Shown: positions 16,682 to 26,421, counted from the stretch's first letter. The stretch is 39,280 nucleotides of DNA from CAZJLP01 sp964546955 (GCA_964546955.1 CAZJLP010000048.1:1-39280), one strand, 5' to 3'. Notes: generated from the sequence alone by a model not told the origin. Numbers and translations: made by a program.

Positions 16682-19612
16682 TCAGGCGGAGGGTTTGAGA
16701 GCGAGGGGCACTTCAAATATAACGCGAGTTCCGCACGGTGACACCTTTTCAAAGGTGCAACGCCCCCCCGCAAGATCGAGCCGCTTGCGCATGTTGCCCA
16801 GGCCGTTCCCACCGGGCCGGCCGATCTCGGCGTCAAAACCGCAGCCGTTGTCGCGCAATTTCACCACGAACATCGTCGCCGTCAGTTCGATCGAAAGACT
16901 GACTTCCGTCGCCTTCGAATGCCGGATCACGTTGTTGAGTCCTTCGCGGGCGGCCAGGAGCAGGTGATGGCGCGTCGACGACGTCAAGATGGCGTTGGGG
17001 AGGGAGCCGGGAATATCCAACACGCAGACGATGCCCGCCGCTCGCAAGAGGTCGCTGGTATATTGTCCGAGGTAGTTGGCGACTGCAGTGAGGGTGTCAT
17101 GCTCGGGATTGATCGACCACACGACTTCATGCAGACGCTTGGCGAGGTGCCGGGCCATCTCCGCCATCTTGCCCACGCTGCGGTTTTTTTCCGCCGCATC
17201 GGATTGTTCGTCGCCAGCGAGGTCTCCCAGTAGCGCCAGGTGAATCAAGCTGGAGCCCAGGTCGTCGTGCATGTCGCGTGCGATGCGAGCCCGTTCGCGG
17301 GACCATTGTTGCTCTCTTTCCAGTTCCTGCATCTGCCGCCGGATCCTTCGTTGCATGAACTTCCTTGTGACAAGGGCACCAGCGCCGATCGCGCCGCCCA
17401 GCACAGCGAGTCCGAACGGAACCGTTTGCCAGAAGAACGGCGCGACCACGATCGCGAGCGGCGCCGATTCGCTCCACACACCATCGAGCCCGCAGGCCGC
17501 CGCCCGGAAGCGATAGCTTCCTGCCGGCAATCGCGAATAGACCGCCTGCCGCGACTTTCCGACGTGGCTCCAGGTCTGCTCGAATCCCTCCATCCAAACT
17601 CGATAGTCCACGTTCTCGGGCGAGGAGAACGTGGGCATCGTATATTCGATCTCCAGTTTCGAATGCCGGGGCGGAAGTTCCAAGGCGGGCAGGTTCGCAA
17701 GCTCTCCGCGGACGGGCCATCCATCCACCCGGGCTCCTTCCAGAATGACGGACGGCTGCGTGCGATGCGCCCAGCGTACATCAGGCTTGAGCACGAGCAG
17801 TGCAGTCTGCCCGCCGAACCAAAGGTCGCCGTTGGGCGCGAGCACCGCGGTGTGCTGGGCTCCCAGACTGATCTGCAGATCCTTTCCCATCGGAAACTGT
17901 GCCACGCGCACTCGCGCTTTGCCGCCCGCCGCGTAGTCGTCAAATTCCTCCGGATCAATGCGCGCAGTGCCCCGATTGCTTGCCATCCACAGCATGCCCT
18001 TTCGGTCTTTCACCAGCTGCGTCACGAAATTGTCGAGGAGTCCGTGCTCCACTGTGATGCGGGCAAACGAACCGCCTTTCAAACGGCCGAGTCCCCCTCC
18101 GCTAAATCCCAGCCAAAGCGTGCCATCGCCTTCGCACTGCAGGGCTCGAATGGCATAACGCCCGGGTTCCGGCACGGGCACTTCGGCCAACGCTCCGTCA
18201 GTAATATGGTAAAGTTTTCCGCCTCCTGCCGCGACGTAGATCGTGCCGTCGTTTCCCGGGGACATGACACGCGAATTGGTATCACCGGGAATCCGCCACT
18301 CCTTTTCCTGGCCGTCCCGCAGGCGGCGAATCGTGCCGTCATGATAAGAAATCCAAAGGTCGCCCGTCGCGGAGGCCGCCACGGCCAGCACGGCATTGCT
18401 TGCCCGCATGGAATGCGGCACTGGCTCGAGTTTGCCGTTCTTCCAACGATACACGCCCCGCGCACCTGTGCCGATGTACATCTCGTCTTCGCTTGCGACA
18501 ATGGTTGTGGCGCGGTTGCGATCGTTCGGAAACGGTGGGACTGACTCCCAACCGGTTTCAGTCTGCCGAATAACCCGGCCATTCCTGAGCACGATCCAAG
18601 GCAGTTCCTGGCGATCCAGCGCGAACGTGACGAAGTGGTCGGGCTGCGCCTCGCTTCCGTATTTCACCAGCCGCATCAGGCGGGGCTGGATGCGCTTGAT
18701 TCCATTACCGACCGAGCCCACCCAAATATTCCCCTCGTTGTCGTCCATGATCGTCGTGAGTTCCGCGTCGGGAATCCCGACCGGTTCCAATTGTCCGTCC
18801 TGCAAGCGCAAGAGCCCGCCGTGTTTGCCCAGTCGCGTGCCCACCCAGAGCATTCCGCTTCGATCCTCGTGGACAACGGTCACCAAGCCGTAAATTTCCG
18901 GTACCGGAATATCCAAGACATATCCGGAACCAGGCACATATTTCCGGACACGGCTGAACTCGCCCACCCACACACCGCCCGTGCTCACCGGCGCAAGGTA
19001 GTTGAAATTATCCACACTCGCGCGGCGGTGAAACTCACCACGGTTATACTCAAACAGCGACGAACGATCGGCCACCCATACGGTGCCAGCGGCATCTCGG
19101 CAGACCGACGTGCGTTCGTTCCGCTTCGGACCCTCTGTCGGTGTCAGGATGACAAATTTGCCGTCCGCGATGCGAGCGAGGCCGCCGGACATGAAACCGA
19201 CCAGCATTCCACCATGACCGTCTTCGCACATGCTGGACGGGTAACTCTCCGCGAACTCTTTGCCCCCGCCATAGACCGCTCCCCGATCGCTCGTCCAATG
19301 CACAACTTCGCCTCGGTGCAGGCCCGCCCAGAAACCGCCATCTTTCGCCACATACAGCACCCGCGTCCGCGCTCGGCCCGCAGTGGGCAATTCCGGTGCG
19401 TTGACCGGGACAAAACGAAGGCCGTCGAAGCGCGCGATGCCGGAGTAGGTCGCAATGACCAAATAACCGCGCGGGTCCTGCACGATGTCCATGATTCGGT
19501 CATCCGGCACCCCGTCGCGCGCATCCCAGCCCCGATAGCTCAATTCAGGCACCGCCTGGACGAGCAAAGGGAGGACAAAGAGCAGGGGGAACCATGCTCC
19601 GCGGGGGGACAT
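16682..19612 (-). CDS. Periplasmic beta-propeller (Reg_prop/Y_Y_Y) sensor histidine kinase
   Basis: 976 residues from the ATG at 19612, chosen because it gives a clean signal peptide (MSPRGAWF, LLFVLPLLVQA); longer readings exist. The outer part holds many Reg_prop blades (SYRGWDARDGVPDDRIMDIV, then D-x-x-G-x-x-W-V/I-G repeats) forming two propellers. A Y_Y_Y domain follows (LEIEYTMPTFSSPENVDYRVWMEGF...SYRFRAAACGLDG), then one TM helix (about 728-750) and a basic coiled linker. The kinase core is HisKA_3 with RDMHDDLGSSL (H782) and HATPase_c (REGLNNVIRHSKA, DNGCGFD, NGLGNMRKR). This is the NarX/DesK-type kinase class, which partners LuxR-type regulators, and one follows 7 nt downstream. The propellers are known as glycan-sensing in Bacteroidota; the ligand here is unknown. 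Confidence 0.94.
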   Translation of the reverse strand: MSPRGAWFPLLFVLPLLVQAVPELSYRGWDARDGVPDDRIMDIVQDPRGYLVIATYSGIARFDGLRFVPVNAPELPTAGRARTRVLYVAKDGGFWAGLHRGEVVHWTSDRGAVYGGGKEFAESYPSSMCEDGHGGMLVGFMSGGLARIADGKFVILTPTEGPKRNERTSVCRDAAGTVWVADRSSLFEYNRGEFHRRASVDNFNYLAPVSTGGVWVGEFSRVRKYVPGSGYVLDIPVPEIYGLVTVVHEDRSGMLWVGTRLGKHGGLLRLQDGQLEPVGIPDAELTTIMDDNEGNIWVGSVGNGIKRIQPRLMRLVKYGSEAQPDHFVTFALDRQELPWIVLRNGRVIRQTETGWESVPPFPNDRNRATTIVASEDEMYIGTGARGVYRWKNGKLEPVPHSMRASNAVLAVAASATGDLWISYHDGTIRRLRDGQEKEWRIPGDTNSRVMSPGNDGTIYVAAGGGKLYHITDGALAEVPVPEPGRYAIRALQCEGDGTLWLGFSGGGLGRLKGGSFARITVEHGLLDNFVTQLVKDRKGMLWMASNRGTARIDPEEFDDYAAGGKARVRVAQFPMGKDLQISLGAQHTAVLAPNGDLWFGGQTALLVLKPDVRWAHRTQPSVILEGARVDGWPVRGELANLPALELPPRHSKLEIEYTMPTFSSPENVDYRVWMEGFEQTWSHVGKSRQAVYSRLPAGSYRFRAAACGLDGVWSESAPLAIVVAPFFWQTVPFGLAVLGGAIGAGALVTRKFMQRRIRRQMQELEREQQWSRERARIARDMHDDLGSSLIHLALLGDLAGDEQSDAAEKNRSVGKMAEMARHLAKRLHEVVWSINPEHDTLTAVANYLGQYTSDLLRAAGIVCVLDIPGSLPNAILTSSTRHHLLLAAREGLNNVIRHSKATEVSLSIELTATMFVVKLRDNGCGFDAEIGRPGGNGLGNMRKRLDLAGGRCTFEKVSPCGTRVIFEVPLALKPSA

Positions 19613-19977
19613 GCGGGAGACACTCAAGGGGAACAGCAGCCGGAAGAAAGGGGCATACCACCATTTCCCGGAGGCCGGTGCAACGATGGTCGGCCTGCGA
19701 GGAATGGTGACAATCATCACTAGCCACCCGTGTAGCGGGCGCAAACCAAGACACGCGCCCCCTAGTTGCGCTTGCGCAAAAGAGAGCAGCCTCTCAGCTT
19801 TTACCCTCTACCCCATCCCCTTGCGCAGAGTCTGACTCCGTTCTCCACCCTCCGTATTCTACCCTTCCCGGTTCCCTCGCGGCCCGGACACGCGAGAGAA
19901 CCAGGGAACGAGAACGATTCGGCGCCGCGGGGCGGGGAAACCTGCCTCGCCTTTCCCTGTTCACCCCCTTGCTCCTC
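19613..19977. other. 365-nt divergent intergenic region
   Basis: This separates the minus-strand kinase from the plus-strand SurA/DUF1573 gene and should hold both promoters. The part next to the kinase could be coding if a longer start is used. It contains one GAACGAGAACG unit (19906-19916), the same unit as in the inverted repeat at 12988-13112. The leader of the plus-strand gene is pyrimidine-rich. No terminator, RNA gene or clear promoter boxes were identified. Confidence 0.5.
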
Positions 19978-21474
19978 ATGCGCTTGAAGCACCTCTTCTC
20001 CGTCCTTTGCCTGGCTTTGATTTCCACCGTCACAGACGGTCCCGCCGCCGAGCCGGCAGCGGCCCTGCCTCCGTCCTCGCGCATCTTCGACACGGCGCCG
20101 GTCTCCGAACAGAATCCGATCATTGCTCGGATCAAAGACTGCAATATCGAGATCCCGCTGGGTGAATTCAGGGCGTATGTCGCGGGCGAAGGGATGCCGC
20201 CGGACAAGTCCGGCCCCCTGACAACACAGGAAAAACGCGACGCGCTGAATAAACTGATCGACGAACATCTCCTGCTTTGGTCCGCCTACCAAGCAGGATC
20301 CCATCAAGCGCCAGGGTATCTGGATTCAGTCGAGAACACCCGCCGGATGCTGCTGCAGGAAATCCTCGAAGCGCAGGAAACGGGAAAAGCTCAGACGCCG
20401 GAGGAAAGCGCGCGCCTTGCCGCAGCCTTGAGAAAACAGCTTTTCGACAAAGCAGACATCGTTGTGGCCACCGAAGCTTACGAGGATGCGAAAAAAGCGT
20501 CGAAAAAACTCCGTCTGCCGGAAAACTACGTCGCGAAGGCCGGTGAAGAACTCCCGGACAATCCGTTGATCGATATTCCGGAGCAGATTCTCAACCAGCC
20601 CCTTGCGCGGTGGAACAAGGTGACGGTCGCCATCGGCGATTTTCTCAGCGCGTACGCGCAAAAACCGCCTGCGGAACGACCGAACATCGCCACTCAGGAA
20701 GGCGCGATTCAAATCCTTCGCGAGTTGCTCGAACCGGTCATGATGATTGCGGAAGCCGAAGCGCGCGGCTTGGACCGGTCAGAAACCATGCGCGACAAAT
20801 TGGAGCTCAATCGTTCCGCGCTGCTGCGCTTCCATGTGCAGGACCAAATCACGGCCGAGGCAGTAAAACGAAACGAAGCACCCGGCCAAGCTGCGCGGGT
20901 CCGGCAGTGGTATGGCGCCCAAGCCAAAACGCGCTACACCTTCAAGGAAGCTGACGGCAAGGAGAAGGTGCTGAAATTCGACGAAGAAAAAGAACGCATC
21001 GAGAACGACTACTTTGAGCACGTGATGCTTCAAGTACGGGCGGAAAAACTTCGCACCCTGCGCGAGGGCAAAGAGATCGTCATCGATGAAAAGCGTTTGG
21101 CCGAAACCGTGGCTGCGGCCCCCGCGGCCCAGACCGGCGAGACCGAACTGCACGCCACCGTTGCGAAATGGGATGCGGATACCCGCGAGTTTGATCTGGG
21201 CTCGTCCCCGGCACCGACGGCCGAATTTTCCTTCCCTTTCGAAAACGTTTCGACGGAGCCTCTCATCGTCCTCGAAACAAAACCGTCCTGTCAGTGTACG
21301 ACAGTGAAAACACCCTCCCTGCCCTGGACACTCGCCCCCGGCGAGAAGGGCGATCTCCACGCGACAGTGAAGCTGGAGGACAAAACCGAAAGTACGCTTC
21401 GCACGATCACCGTCCGGACCAACCAGGGCGAAAAGGTGCTGACCATGAAGTTCAACGCGTCGAAGAAGAATTGA
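19978..21474 (+). CDS. Secreted SurA-like chaperone domain fused to DUF1573
   Basis: 498 residues from the ATG at 19978; a TTG 9 nt upstream is a weaker choice. A signal peptide (MRLKHLFSVLCLALISTV) is followed by a helical region of about 340 residues that resembles the SurA/PrsA N-terminal chaperone fold: a beta strand with PIIARIKDCNIEIPLGEF, the loop KRDALNKLIDEHLLLWSAYQAG, and long charged helices. I see no rotamase (parvulin) domain. The C-terminal 100 residues match DUF1573 (EFSFPFENVSTEPLIVLE, then PSCQCTT in place of the usual CGCT, PGEKGDLHATV, and a closing TITVRTNQGEK strand pair). It probably acts in the periplasm or cell envelope on exported proteins. Function is inferred from folds; no enzymatic site is visible. 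Confidence 0.72.
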   Translation: MRLKHLFSVLCLALISTVTDGPAAEPAAALPPSSRIFDTAPVSEQNPIIARIKDCNIEIPLGEFRAYVAGEGMPPDKSGPLTTQEKRDALNKLIDEHLLLWSAYQAGSHQAPGYLDSVENTRRMLLQEILEAQETGKAQTPEESARLAAALRKQLFDKADIVVATEAYEDAKKASKKLRLPENYVAKAGEELPDNPLIDIPEQILNQPLARWNKVTVAIGDFLSAYAQKPPAERPNIATQEGAIQILRELLEPVMMIAEAEARGLDRSETMRDKLELNRSALLRFHVQDQITAEAVKRNEAPGQAARVRQWYGAQAKTRYTFKEADGKEKVLKFDEEKERIENDYFEHVMLQVRAEKLRTLREGKEIVIDEKRLAETVAAAPAAQTGETELHATVAKWDADTREFDLGSSPAPTAEFSFPFENVSTEPLIVLETKPSCQCTTVKTPSLPWTLAPGEKGDLHATVKLEDKTESTLRTITVRTNQGEKVLTMKFNASKKN

Positions 21475-21834
21475 TCAACTGACGGCAGCGGCGGCGACGC
21501 ATTGCTCATCTCTTATCGCTCATTGCTCATTTCTCATTTCAGCAGCCCGTGGGCTGCGAGAGTGAGCGGCCGATCGCGCAGACGTCGATCCACCGCGTGT
21601 CGCTTACTGCTTAATACTTAACGCAATAAGCAAGAAGCAATGGCTCGAATGCCTGAAGGCAGCAGCGCAATAGAATCTACATCTAGCTATGGGTGTGATA
21701 CTTGCGAATCCAATGTCCTTTGCTCATTTGCCTTAAGAATTCCTCCAACCTGCTCGATTGAAAGAGGTACTACGATCTTGTCGGTCCTCCCACCTCTACG
21801 CTCCCCCGTTCGCCGACCCCGGCGCATCCGTAAC
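21475..21834. other. 360-nt intergenic stretch holding repeat copy A
   Basis: The first 165 nt carry heptad repeat copy A (annotated separately). From 21640 an open frame continues into the kinase, but the 65 residues it would add have no signal-peptide character and no recognisable domain, so I treat them as untranslated leader. Confidence 0.5.
21500..21641. repeat. Heptad-rich intergenic repeat, copy A
   Basis: Tandem 7-mers of the form GCTCATT/GCTTATC (21500-21539) are followed by CAGCAGCCCGTGG, TCGATCCA and GCTTACTGCTTAATACTTA. The outer 20 nt on each side form an imperfect inverted pair (15 of 20 positions), from CATTGCTCATCTCTTATCGC to its partner at 21622-21641. Copy B at 25588-25693 shares the same ordered blocks. 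The two copies lie on either side of the orphan propeller kinase. Confidence 0.7.
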
Positions 21835-24800
21835 ATGCTCCGACGGGCAGGCTTGTTCACAGCCTTTTGCTCGGCTGCGGTCACCCTGACCGCCCAACTC
21901 AACAGCGACACCTCGGCGAGTACCTCAGAAAAAACAGCGCAGTATTTCTTCGATAAACTCGGACTCGAGTCGGGCCTTCCAGGACCCTATGTGGGCGTCG
22001 TCCTGCAAACGCGGGATGCCTATCTTTGGGTTGGAACTCAGAGCGGACTGGCTCGTTACGACGGCGCGCGGTTCGTCAACTTTCGGAATTCGAATACTCC
22101 GGCCTTTATCACGAATTCCATCGTAACTCTCCATGAGGATTCGAGCGGTCAACTCTGGATTGGGACAGACCGCGGACTCCTTCGTCACCGGCAAGGCCAC
22201 TTTGAACACATCGGCTTGGCTTCCGCGAACATCACTTCCCTCGCGAGCGACGCGTCAGGACGTATTTGGATCGGGACAAACCGGGACGGACTCTTCTCTT
22301 ACTATGACGGCAAAATCGAACCTCAACCCTCCGCCGACACGGTCGCCGGGTCGGAAAGCGTTGCGTGTGTCTTCGTCGACTCGCAAAAGCGGGTGTGGGT
22401 CAGCTTTCGAGAAGCCACTGGAATCTATCAGGTCGAATCGACAGGCTACAAGAAGCTCGAAGCGCCCGACGATCCGCCCGTTTTTGGGTCGGTCGTGCGA
22501 GCTATCGCTGAGTCGCCGCGCGGAACGCTCTGGTTCGCCACCTACAATCATGGCCTGGTTCGCTATCGGGGTGCTGAATTTACTCGCTATCTCCTCCCGG
22601 GAGACGGATCGCTCACGGCTCAATTGACCGACGTCAAAGCGCTCCGCGATGGTTCGCTGGTCGTAGTGAATCCGCGGACACGTTCGGTTCAAATCCTGCG
22701 CGACGCGGAGAAGGCGACCATCGAATCCATTGGCGGAAGGTTCACCGAAACGCTTTCAGTGGTGACGGAAGATCAGGAAGGAACTATTTGGATTGCCGCG
22801 CGGGAGGATGGGCTGATTCGCGCCCGAGCAAAACCCTTTCGTCTCCTGTCGCGGCAGGAAGGCCTCGCCGCGGATTCAGTGCGCTCCGTTGCGTTCGATG
22901 CCGAAGGCAATCTTTGGGCTGCACTCGGGGGCGCTCCTGTGACCAAGCTGACACCCGACGGCAAAGCAGTTCCACTCACTCTGCCGGCCGGGGGCAATTC
23001 CGAAGCTCGCCTCGTTTACGCAGCTCGGGACGGCACGGTCTGGCTGGCCGTCGCCGGACGGCTCTACCACTACAAGAACGGCGCGGCCGCGCCGGTGACA
23101 GAAGGAAACGGCTTCTTCAACAGCACGGCGGGCGTGAGCGGCATTTTTGAGGATAAACAAGGAACGATGTGGATCGGCACAGGCGCGCGGGGCTTGCTGT
23201 TCTACAAGGACGGGAAAGGAGGCATCGTGCCGACCCCCGCCGGTCAACCGATCAAGCAGGCCTCGCAGTTTTGCGAAGGCCCCGATGGCGCGCTCTACGT
23301 CGGCACTTGGTCCATGGGTCTTTTCAAAATCGTGGATGGCCGCGTGGTGGAATCGTACAATCCGACCACCGGTCTGCCCTCGGAGGAAATTCGTTCCGTC
23401 TACGTCGACGCGCGAGAACGACTCTGGGTTGGACTGCGCAATCGCGGGCTTGCGGTGTTGGAAAATGGAAAATGGCTGACGTCCAACGCTCTTGCGGATG
23501 CCGTTTCGGGACAAGTCTCCGCCATCGTGCCCGATCAATTTGGAAAGATCTGGTTCGGGACCGCGACGGGGCTTCTATATTCGAGCGAGGCGGACCTCCT
23601 CGCCGTGCTGCGTGGAGAGCGATCGACGCCCAATCTGCGCATTCTCGGAGCCTCCGATCACGCCCATAGCACCCCCATGCATTCGGGCGGCAATCCAACC
23701 ACCTGGGTATTGCCCGATAAAACGATCGCCTTTGCCACGCAACGAGGAGTGCTGCTGGTCGATCCCAGACATACGCCGCGCAATGAGACGCCTCCGCTGG
23801 TGCACGTCGAGCGCATCGTCTTTGACGGACGAAGTGCGAAGTTGGACAACGAGGTTTTGGCGCCGGCCGGCACGCGGCATATCGAAATCGCCTATACCGC
23901 CCCAAGTTTCGTGCACGCGAATCGTGTCATGTTCAAATACAAGTTGGAGGGCTACGACGTCGACTGGATCGAGGCCGAGACACGACGCAATGCGTTCTAC
24001 ACGCATCTTCCTCCGGGAGACTATGCTTTCCAAGTGCGAGCCTGCAACAGCGACGGCGTGTGGAACGAAGCCGGCGCCTCGGTTAAATTCACCGTGGCCC
24101 CTTTGTTTTATCAGTCGTTGTGGTTCCAGCTGCTGGCGGGTTTGGCCGTCGTCGGCGGAGGGTTCCATCTCTATCGGCGGCGAGTGCGTCGGTTCCGCAG
24201 CGATGCGCTCAAGTTGCAGCGGGAAAATGCCGAACTCGAGCGGAGGGTGAAGGAGCGGACCGCCGAACTCGCCCAATCGTACGAAACGCTTCGCGTCTCG
24301 GAATACTTCTATCACTCCCTAGTCGAAAGCCTTCCCCAAATCATCGTGCGCAAAGACGCCGATAGCCGCTTCACGTACGCCAATTCGGCATTCGCCGAGG
24401 TGATTGGCCGTCCGCTCGATCAGATCATAGGAAAAACGGATCGGGATCTTTACCCGGCCCAGCTGGCTGAGCGATACAAGTCGGAAGATTTGCGCATCAT
24501 GCAAACGCGCAAACCGATCGAGTACGAAGCCGTGATCGAGAAAAACGGAGCCAAGCGTTATCTCCACGTCAAAAAGGTCCCGTTGTACGGGAACACCAAC
24601 GACCCGATCGGGGTGCTCGTTCTCTTCTGGGACATGACTGTATTCCGCGAAACGGAAGACCAATTGCGCCAAGCGCAGAAAGACCTCATCGAGGCCTCGC
24701 GCTTGGCGGGAATGGCCGAAGTCGCCACCGGGGTCCTTCACAATATTGGCAATGCCCTCAACAGCGTGAACGTTTCCGCCAACGTGGTCGCCGAGCGCGT

Positions 24801-25578
24801 GAATGGGATCAAGCTCCCGAGCATCGGTCGCGTGGCCCAATTACTGGTCGAGCAGGGCGATCGCTTGGTGGAATTCTTCGCCACCGATCCGCGCGGGAAG
24901 CAGCTCCCGGCATACCTCACTTCTCTCGGGGAACATCTGCAAGCGGACCGCGAGCGCGCGAACCAGGAAATCAAGGCGCTGTGCAACGGCATCGACCACA
25001 TCAAGGAGATTGTCGCCGCCCAGCAATCGTACACTCAGGTTTCCGGCCTCGATGAAACGGTGCCCGCGTCCGAGCTGATCGAGTCAGCGCTGCGCCTCAA
25101 TGAAGCCTCCCTCACTCGGCATGGCGTCACCGTGATCCGCGACTATGCTCCGGTGCCTCCTTTGACCCTGCAGCGGCAAAAAGCGCTGCAGATCCTGATC
25201 AACCTCATTCGCAACGCCAAAGAGTCGCTCGATGAAAGCGGCCGTATTGAAAAATGCTTGACTATTCGTATCGAACTTACGGATACGGGACACGTCCAAA
25301 TTTCGCTCTCGGACAACGGCATCGGCATTGCCCAAGAAAACCTAGTGAAGATTTTCAACTTCGGATTCACGACCAAGAAGTCGGGCCACGGTTTCGGTCT
25401 GCACGGCAGCGCCCTCACCGCGAAAGAGCTCGGCGGCAGCCTGATCGCAAAAAGCGATGGCGCCGGCAAAGGCGCCACCTTCATCCTGGAATTCCCCACG
25501 TCTTCTCCAGCGAGCGCCGCCCCCGCCGCGCCGAGAACACAGAGCACGGCTACAGACAGCAGCACACACCGTTCGTAG
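21835..25578 (+). CDS. Orphan beta-propeller/PAS sensor histidine kinase
   Basis: 1247 residues from the ATG at 21835, which gives a signal peptide (MLRRAGLFTAFCSAAVTLTA). Two propellers of Reg_prop blades (LWVGTQSGLARYDG, LWIGTDRGLLRH, IWIGTNRDGLF and so on) fill about 40-660. Y_Y_Y (about 680-756) and one TM helix (about 762-783) follow, then a coiled linker, a PAS domain (about 815-930: LPQIIVRKDADSRFTYANSAFAEVIG) and a kinase core with LHNIGNALNSVN (H969) and HATPase_c (NLIRNAKESL, DNGIGIAQENL, GFGLHGSALTAKELGG). The kinase core is not the HisKA_3 type of its two propeller relatives here. The end is Ala/Ser/Thr-rich. No response regulator adjoins it, so its output is unassigned. Repeats flank the gene on both sides. 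Confidence 0.93.
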   Translation: MLRRAGLFTAFCSAAVTLTAQLNSDTSASTSEKTAQYFFDKLGLESGLPGPYVGVVLQTRDAYLWVGTQSGLARYDGARFVNFRNSNTPAFITNSIVTLHEDSSGQLWIGTDRGLLRHRQGHFEHIGLASANITSLASDASGRIWIGTNRDGLFSYYDGKIEPQPSADTVAGSESVACVFVDSQKRVWVSFREATGIYQVESTGYKKLEAPDDPPVFGSVVRAIAESPRGTLWFATYNHGLVRYRGAEFTRYLLPGDGSLTAQLTDVKALRDGSLVVVNPRTRSVQILRDAEKATIESIGGRFTETLSVVTEDQEGTIWIAAREDGLIRARAKPFRLLSRQEGLAADSVRSVAFDAEGNLWAALGGAPVTKLTPDGKAVPLTLPAGGNSEARLVYAARDGTVWLAVAGRLYHYKNGAAAPVTEGNGFFNSTAGVSGIFEDKQGTMWIGTGARGLLFYKDGKGGIVPTPAGQPIKQASQFCEGPDGALYVGTWSMGLFKIVDGRVVESYNPTTGLPSEEIRSVYVDARERLWVGLRNRGLAVLENGKWLTSNALADAVSGQVSAIVPDQFGKIWFGTATGLLYSSEADLLAVLRGERSTPNLRILGASDHAHSTPMHSGGNPTTWVLPDKTIAFATQRGVLLVDPRHTPRNETPPLVHVERIVFDGRSAKLDNEVLAPAGTRHIEIAYTAPSFVHANRVMFKYKLEGYDVDWIEAETRRNAFYTHLPPGDYAFQVRACNSDGVWNEAGASVKFTVAPLFYQSLWFQLLAGLAVVGGGFHLYRRRVRRFRSDALKLQRENAELERRVKERTAELAQSYETLRVSEYFYHSLVESLPQIIVRKDADSRFTYANSAFAEVIGRPLDQIIGKTDRDLYPAQLAERYKSEDLRIMQTRKPIEYEAVIEKNGAKRYLHVKKVPLYGNTNDPIGVLVLFWDMTVFRETEDQLRQAQKDLIEASRLAGMAEVATGVLHNIGNALNSVNVSANVVAERVNGIKLPSIGRVAQLLVEQGDRLVEFFATDPRGKQLPAYLTSLGEHLQADRERANQEIKALCNGIDHIKEIVAAQQSYTQVSGLDETVPASELIESALRLNEASLTRHGVTVIRDYAPVPPLTLQRQKALQILINLIRNAKESLDESGRIEKCLTIRIELTDTGHVQISLSDNGIGIAQENLVKIFNFGFTTKKSGHGFGLHGSALTAKELGGSLIAKSDGAGKGATFILEFPTSSPASAAPAAPRTQSTATDSSTHRS

Positions 25579-25587
25579 CGCGAGCGC

Positions 25588-25693
25588 GCATTGCTCACCT
25601 CTCATTGCTCATTGAGCAGCAGCCCGTGGCCGGATCGACGACAACCATCGATCCATTGCTTATAGCTTATTGGTTATCGCTTATCGCTCACTC
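25588..25693. repeat. Heptad-rich intergenic repeat, copy B
   Basis: It begins GCATTGCTCACCTCTCATT, then GCTCATT, CAGCAGCCCGTGG, a CGATCGA-like block, ATCGATCCA, and a second heptad run (GCTTATA, GCTTATT, GGTTATC, GCTTATC, GCTCACT). The order of blocks is the same as in copy A. It starts about 10 nt after the kinase stop codon. Confidence 0.7.
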
Positions 25694-25764
25694 GCGCCAG
25701 CGAGTGCCTGTCCTCCGAAAGAGGGATGGACGCCCGCCTCCGCGGAGCAAACACTCGATCCATC

Positions 25765-26421
25765 ATGAAGCTCCTCTCCTCCCCGGCCCGGCTAAAGCTG
25801 ATTGCCCTTTGCGCTGTCCTCGCCTTGCCCGCTTTCACCACGGCGGCTGAATCTTCTCCCGCGGTCAAACCTTTCGCCCTCTTCAACGGCCGCGATTTGA
25901 GCGGGTGGACTGTGTTCAACGACCCGACCAAGGAACAGGCTGTCGTGTGGACGGCCGCGGACGGTGTGATCACGTGCACCGGAAAACCGCGGGGTTATCT
26001 TCGCACCAACGATGTATTCGAAAACTATCGCCTGAAACTGCAGTGGCGCTGGCCGGACAAACCTGGCAACAGCGGGGTGTTCCTGCATGGAACGCAGGCC
26101 GACAAAGTCTGGCCGCATTGTTATGAAGCCCAGCTGCAGGCCACGAACGCCGGCGAACTCCGCTGCAATGGCGGCTCTCGTTTTCAGGAAACGAGCTCCC
26201 CCGATGAGAAGTCGCGGCCCAAACTCGCCGCTTCAAGCGAACGCGCTACCGGTGAGTGGAACGACTACGAAATCACCTGCAAAGGCGAAACGATCACTCT
26301 TCTCGTCAACGGCGTTCGCCAAAACCATCTCGAGGGCGCGGCTCTAAAATCCGGGTGGATCGGCCTCCAGGCCGAAGGGGGCGTGATCGAGTTCAGGAAT
26401 ATCACGATCGAGAAACTTTGA
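25765..26421 (+). CDS. Secreted DUF1080 (3-keto-disaccharide hydrolase-like) protein
   Basis: 218 residues. A signal peptide (KLLSSPARLKLIALCAVLALPAFTTA) is followed by one DUF1080/PF06439 concanavalin-like jelly roll. Hallmarks are FALFNGRDLSGW (about 31-42), DGVITCTG, the NYRLKLQWRWPDKPGNSGVFLHG block, HCYEAQLQATNAGEL, GEWNDYEITCKGETITLLVNG, and a closing GWIGLQAEGGVIEFRNITIEKL. Members are abundant in Verrucomicrobiota and Planctomycetota. Some cleave 3-keto-disaccharides, others are uncharacterised, so the activity here is inferred. It is a stand-alone domain and probably acts in the periplasm or outside the cell. An in-frame ATG at 25726 would add 13 residues before the signal peptide and is less likely. 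Confidence 0.9.
   Translation: MKLLSSPARLKLIALCAVLALPAFTTAAESSPAVKPFALFNGRDLSGWTVFNDPTKEQAVVWTAADGVITCTGKPRGYLRTNDVFENYRLKLQWRWPDKPGNSGVFLHGTQADKVWPHCYEAQLQATNAGELRCNGGSRFQETSSPDEKSRPKLAASSERATGEWNDYEITCKGETITLLVNGVRQNHLEGAALKSGWIGLQAEGGVIEFRNITIEKL

Noticed and set aside
17240..18544. 434-residue open frame opposite the second propeller kinase
   Set aside because: It is antisense to continuous Reg_prop and Y_Y_Y coding sequence and shows no recognisable domain.
21500..21641. CRISPR array
   Set aside because: The 7-nt units are tandem with no spacers and no cas genes are present.
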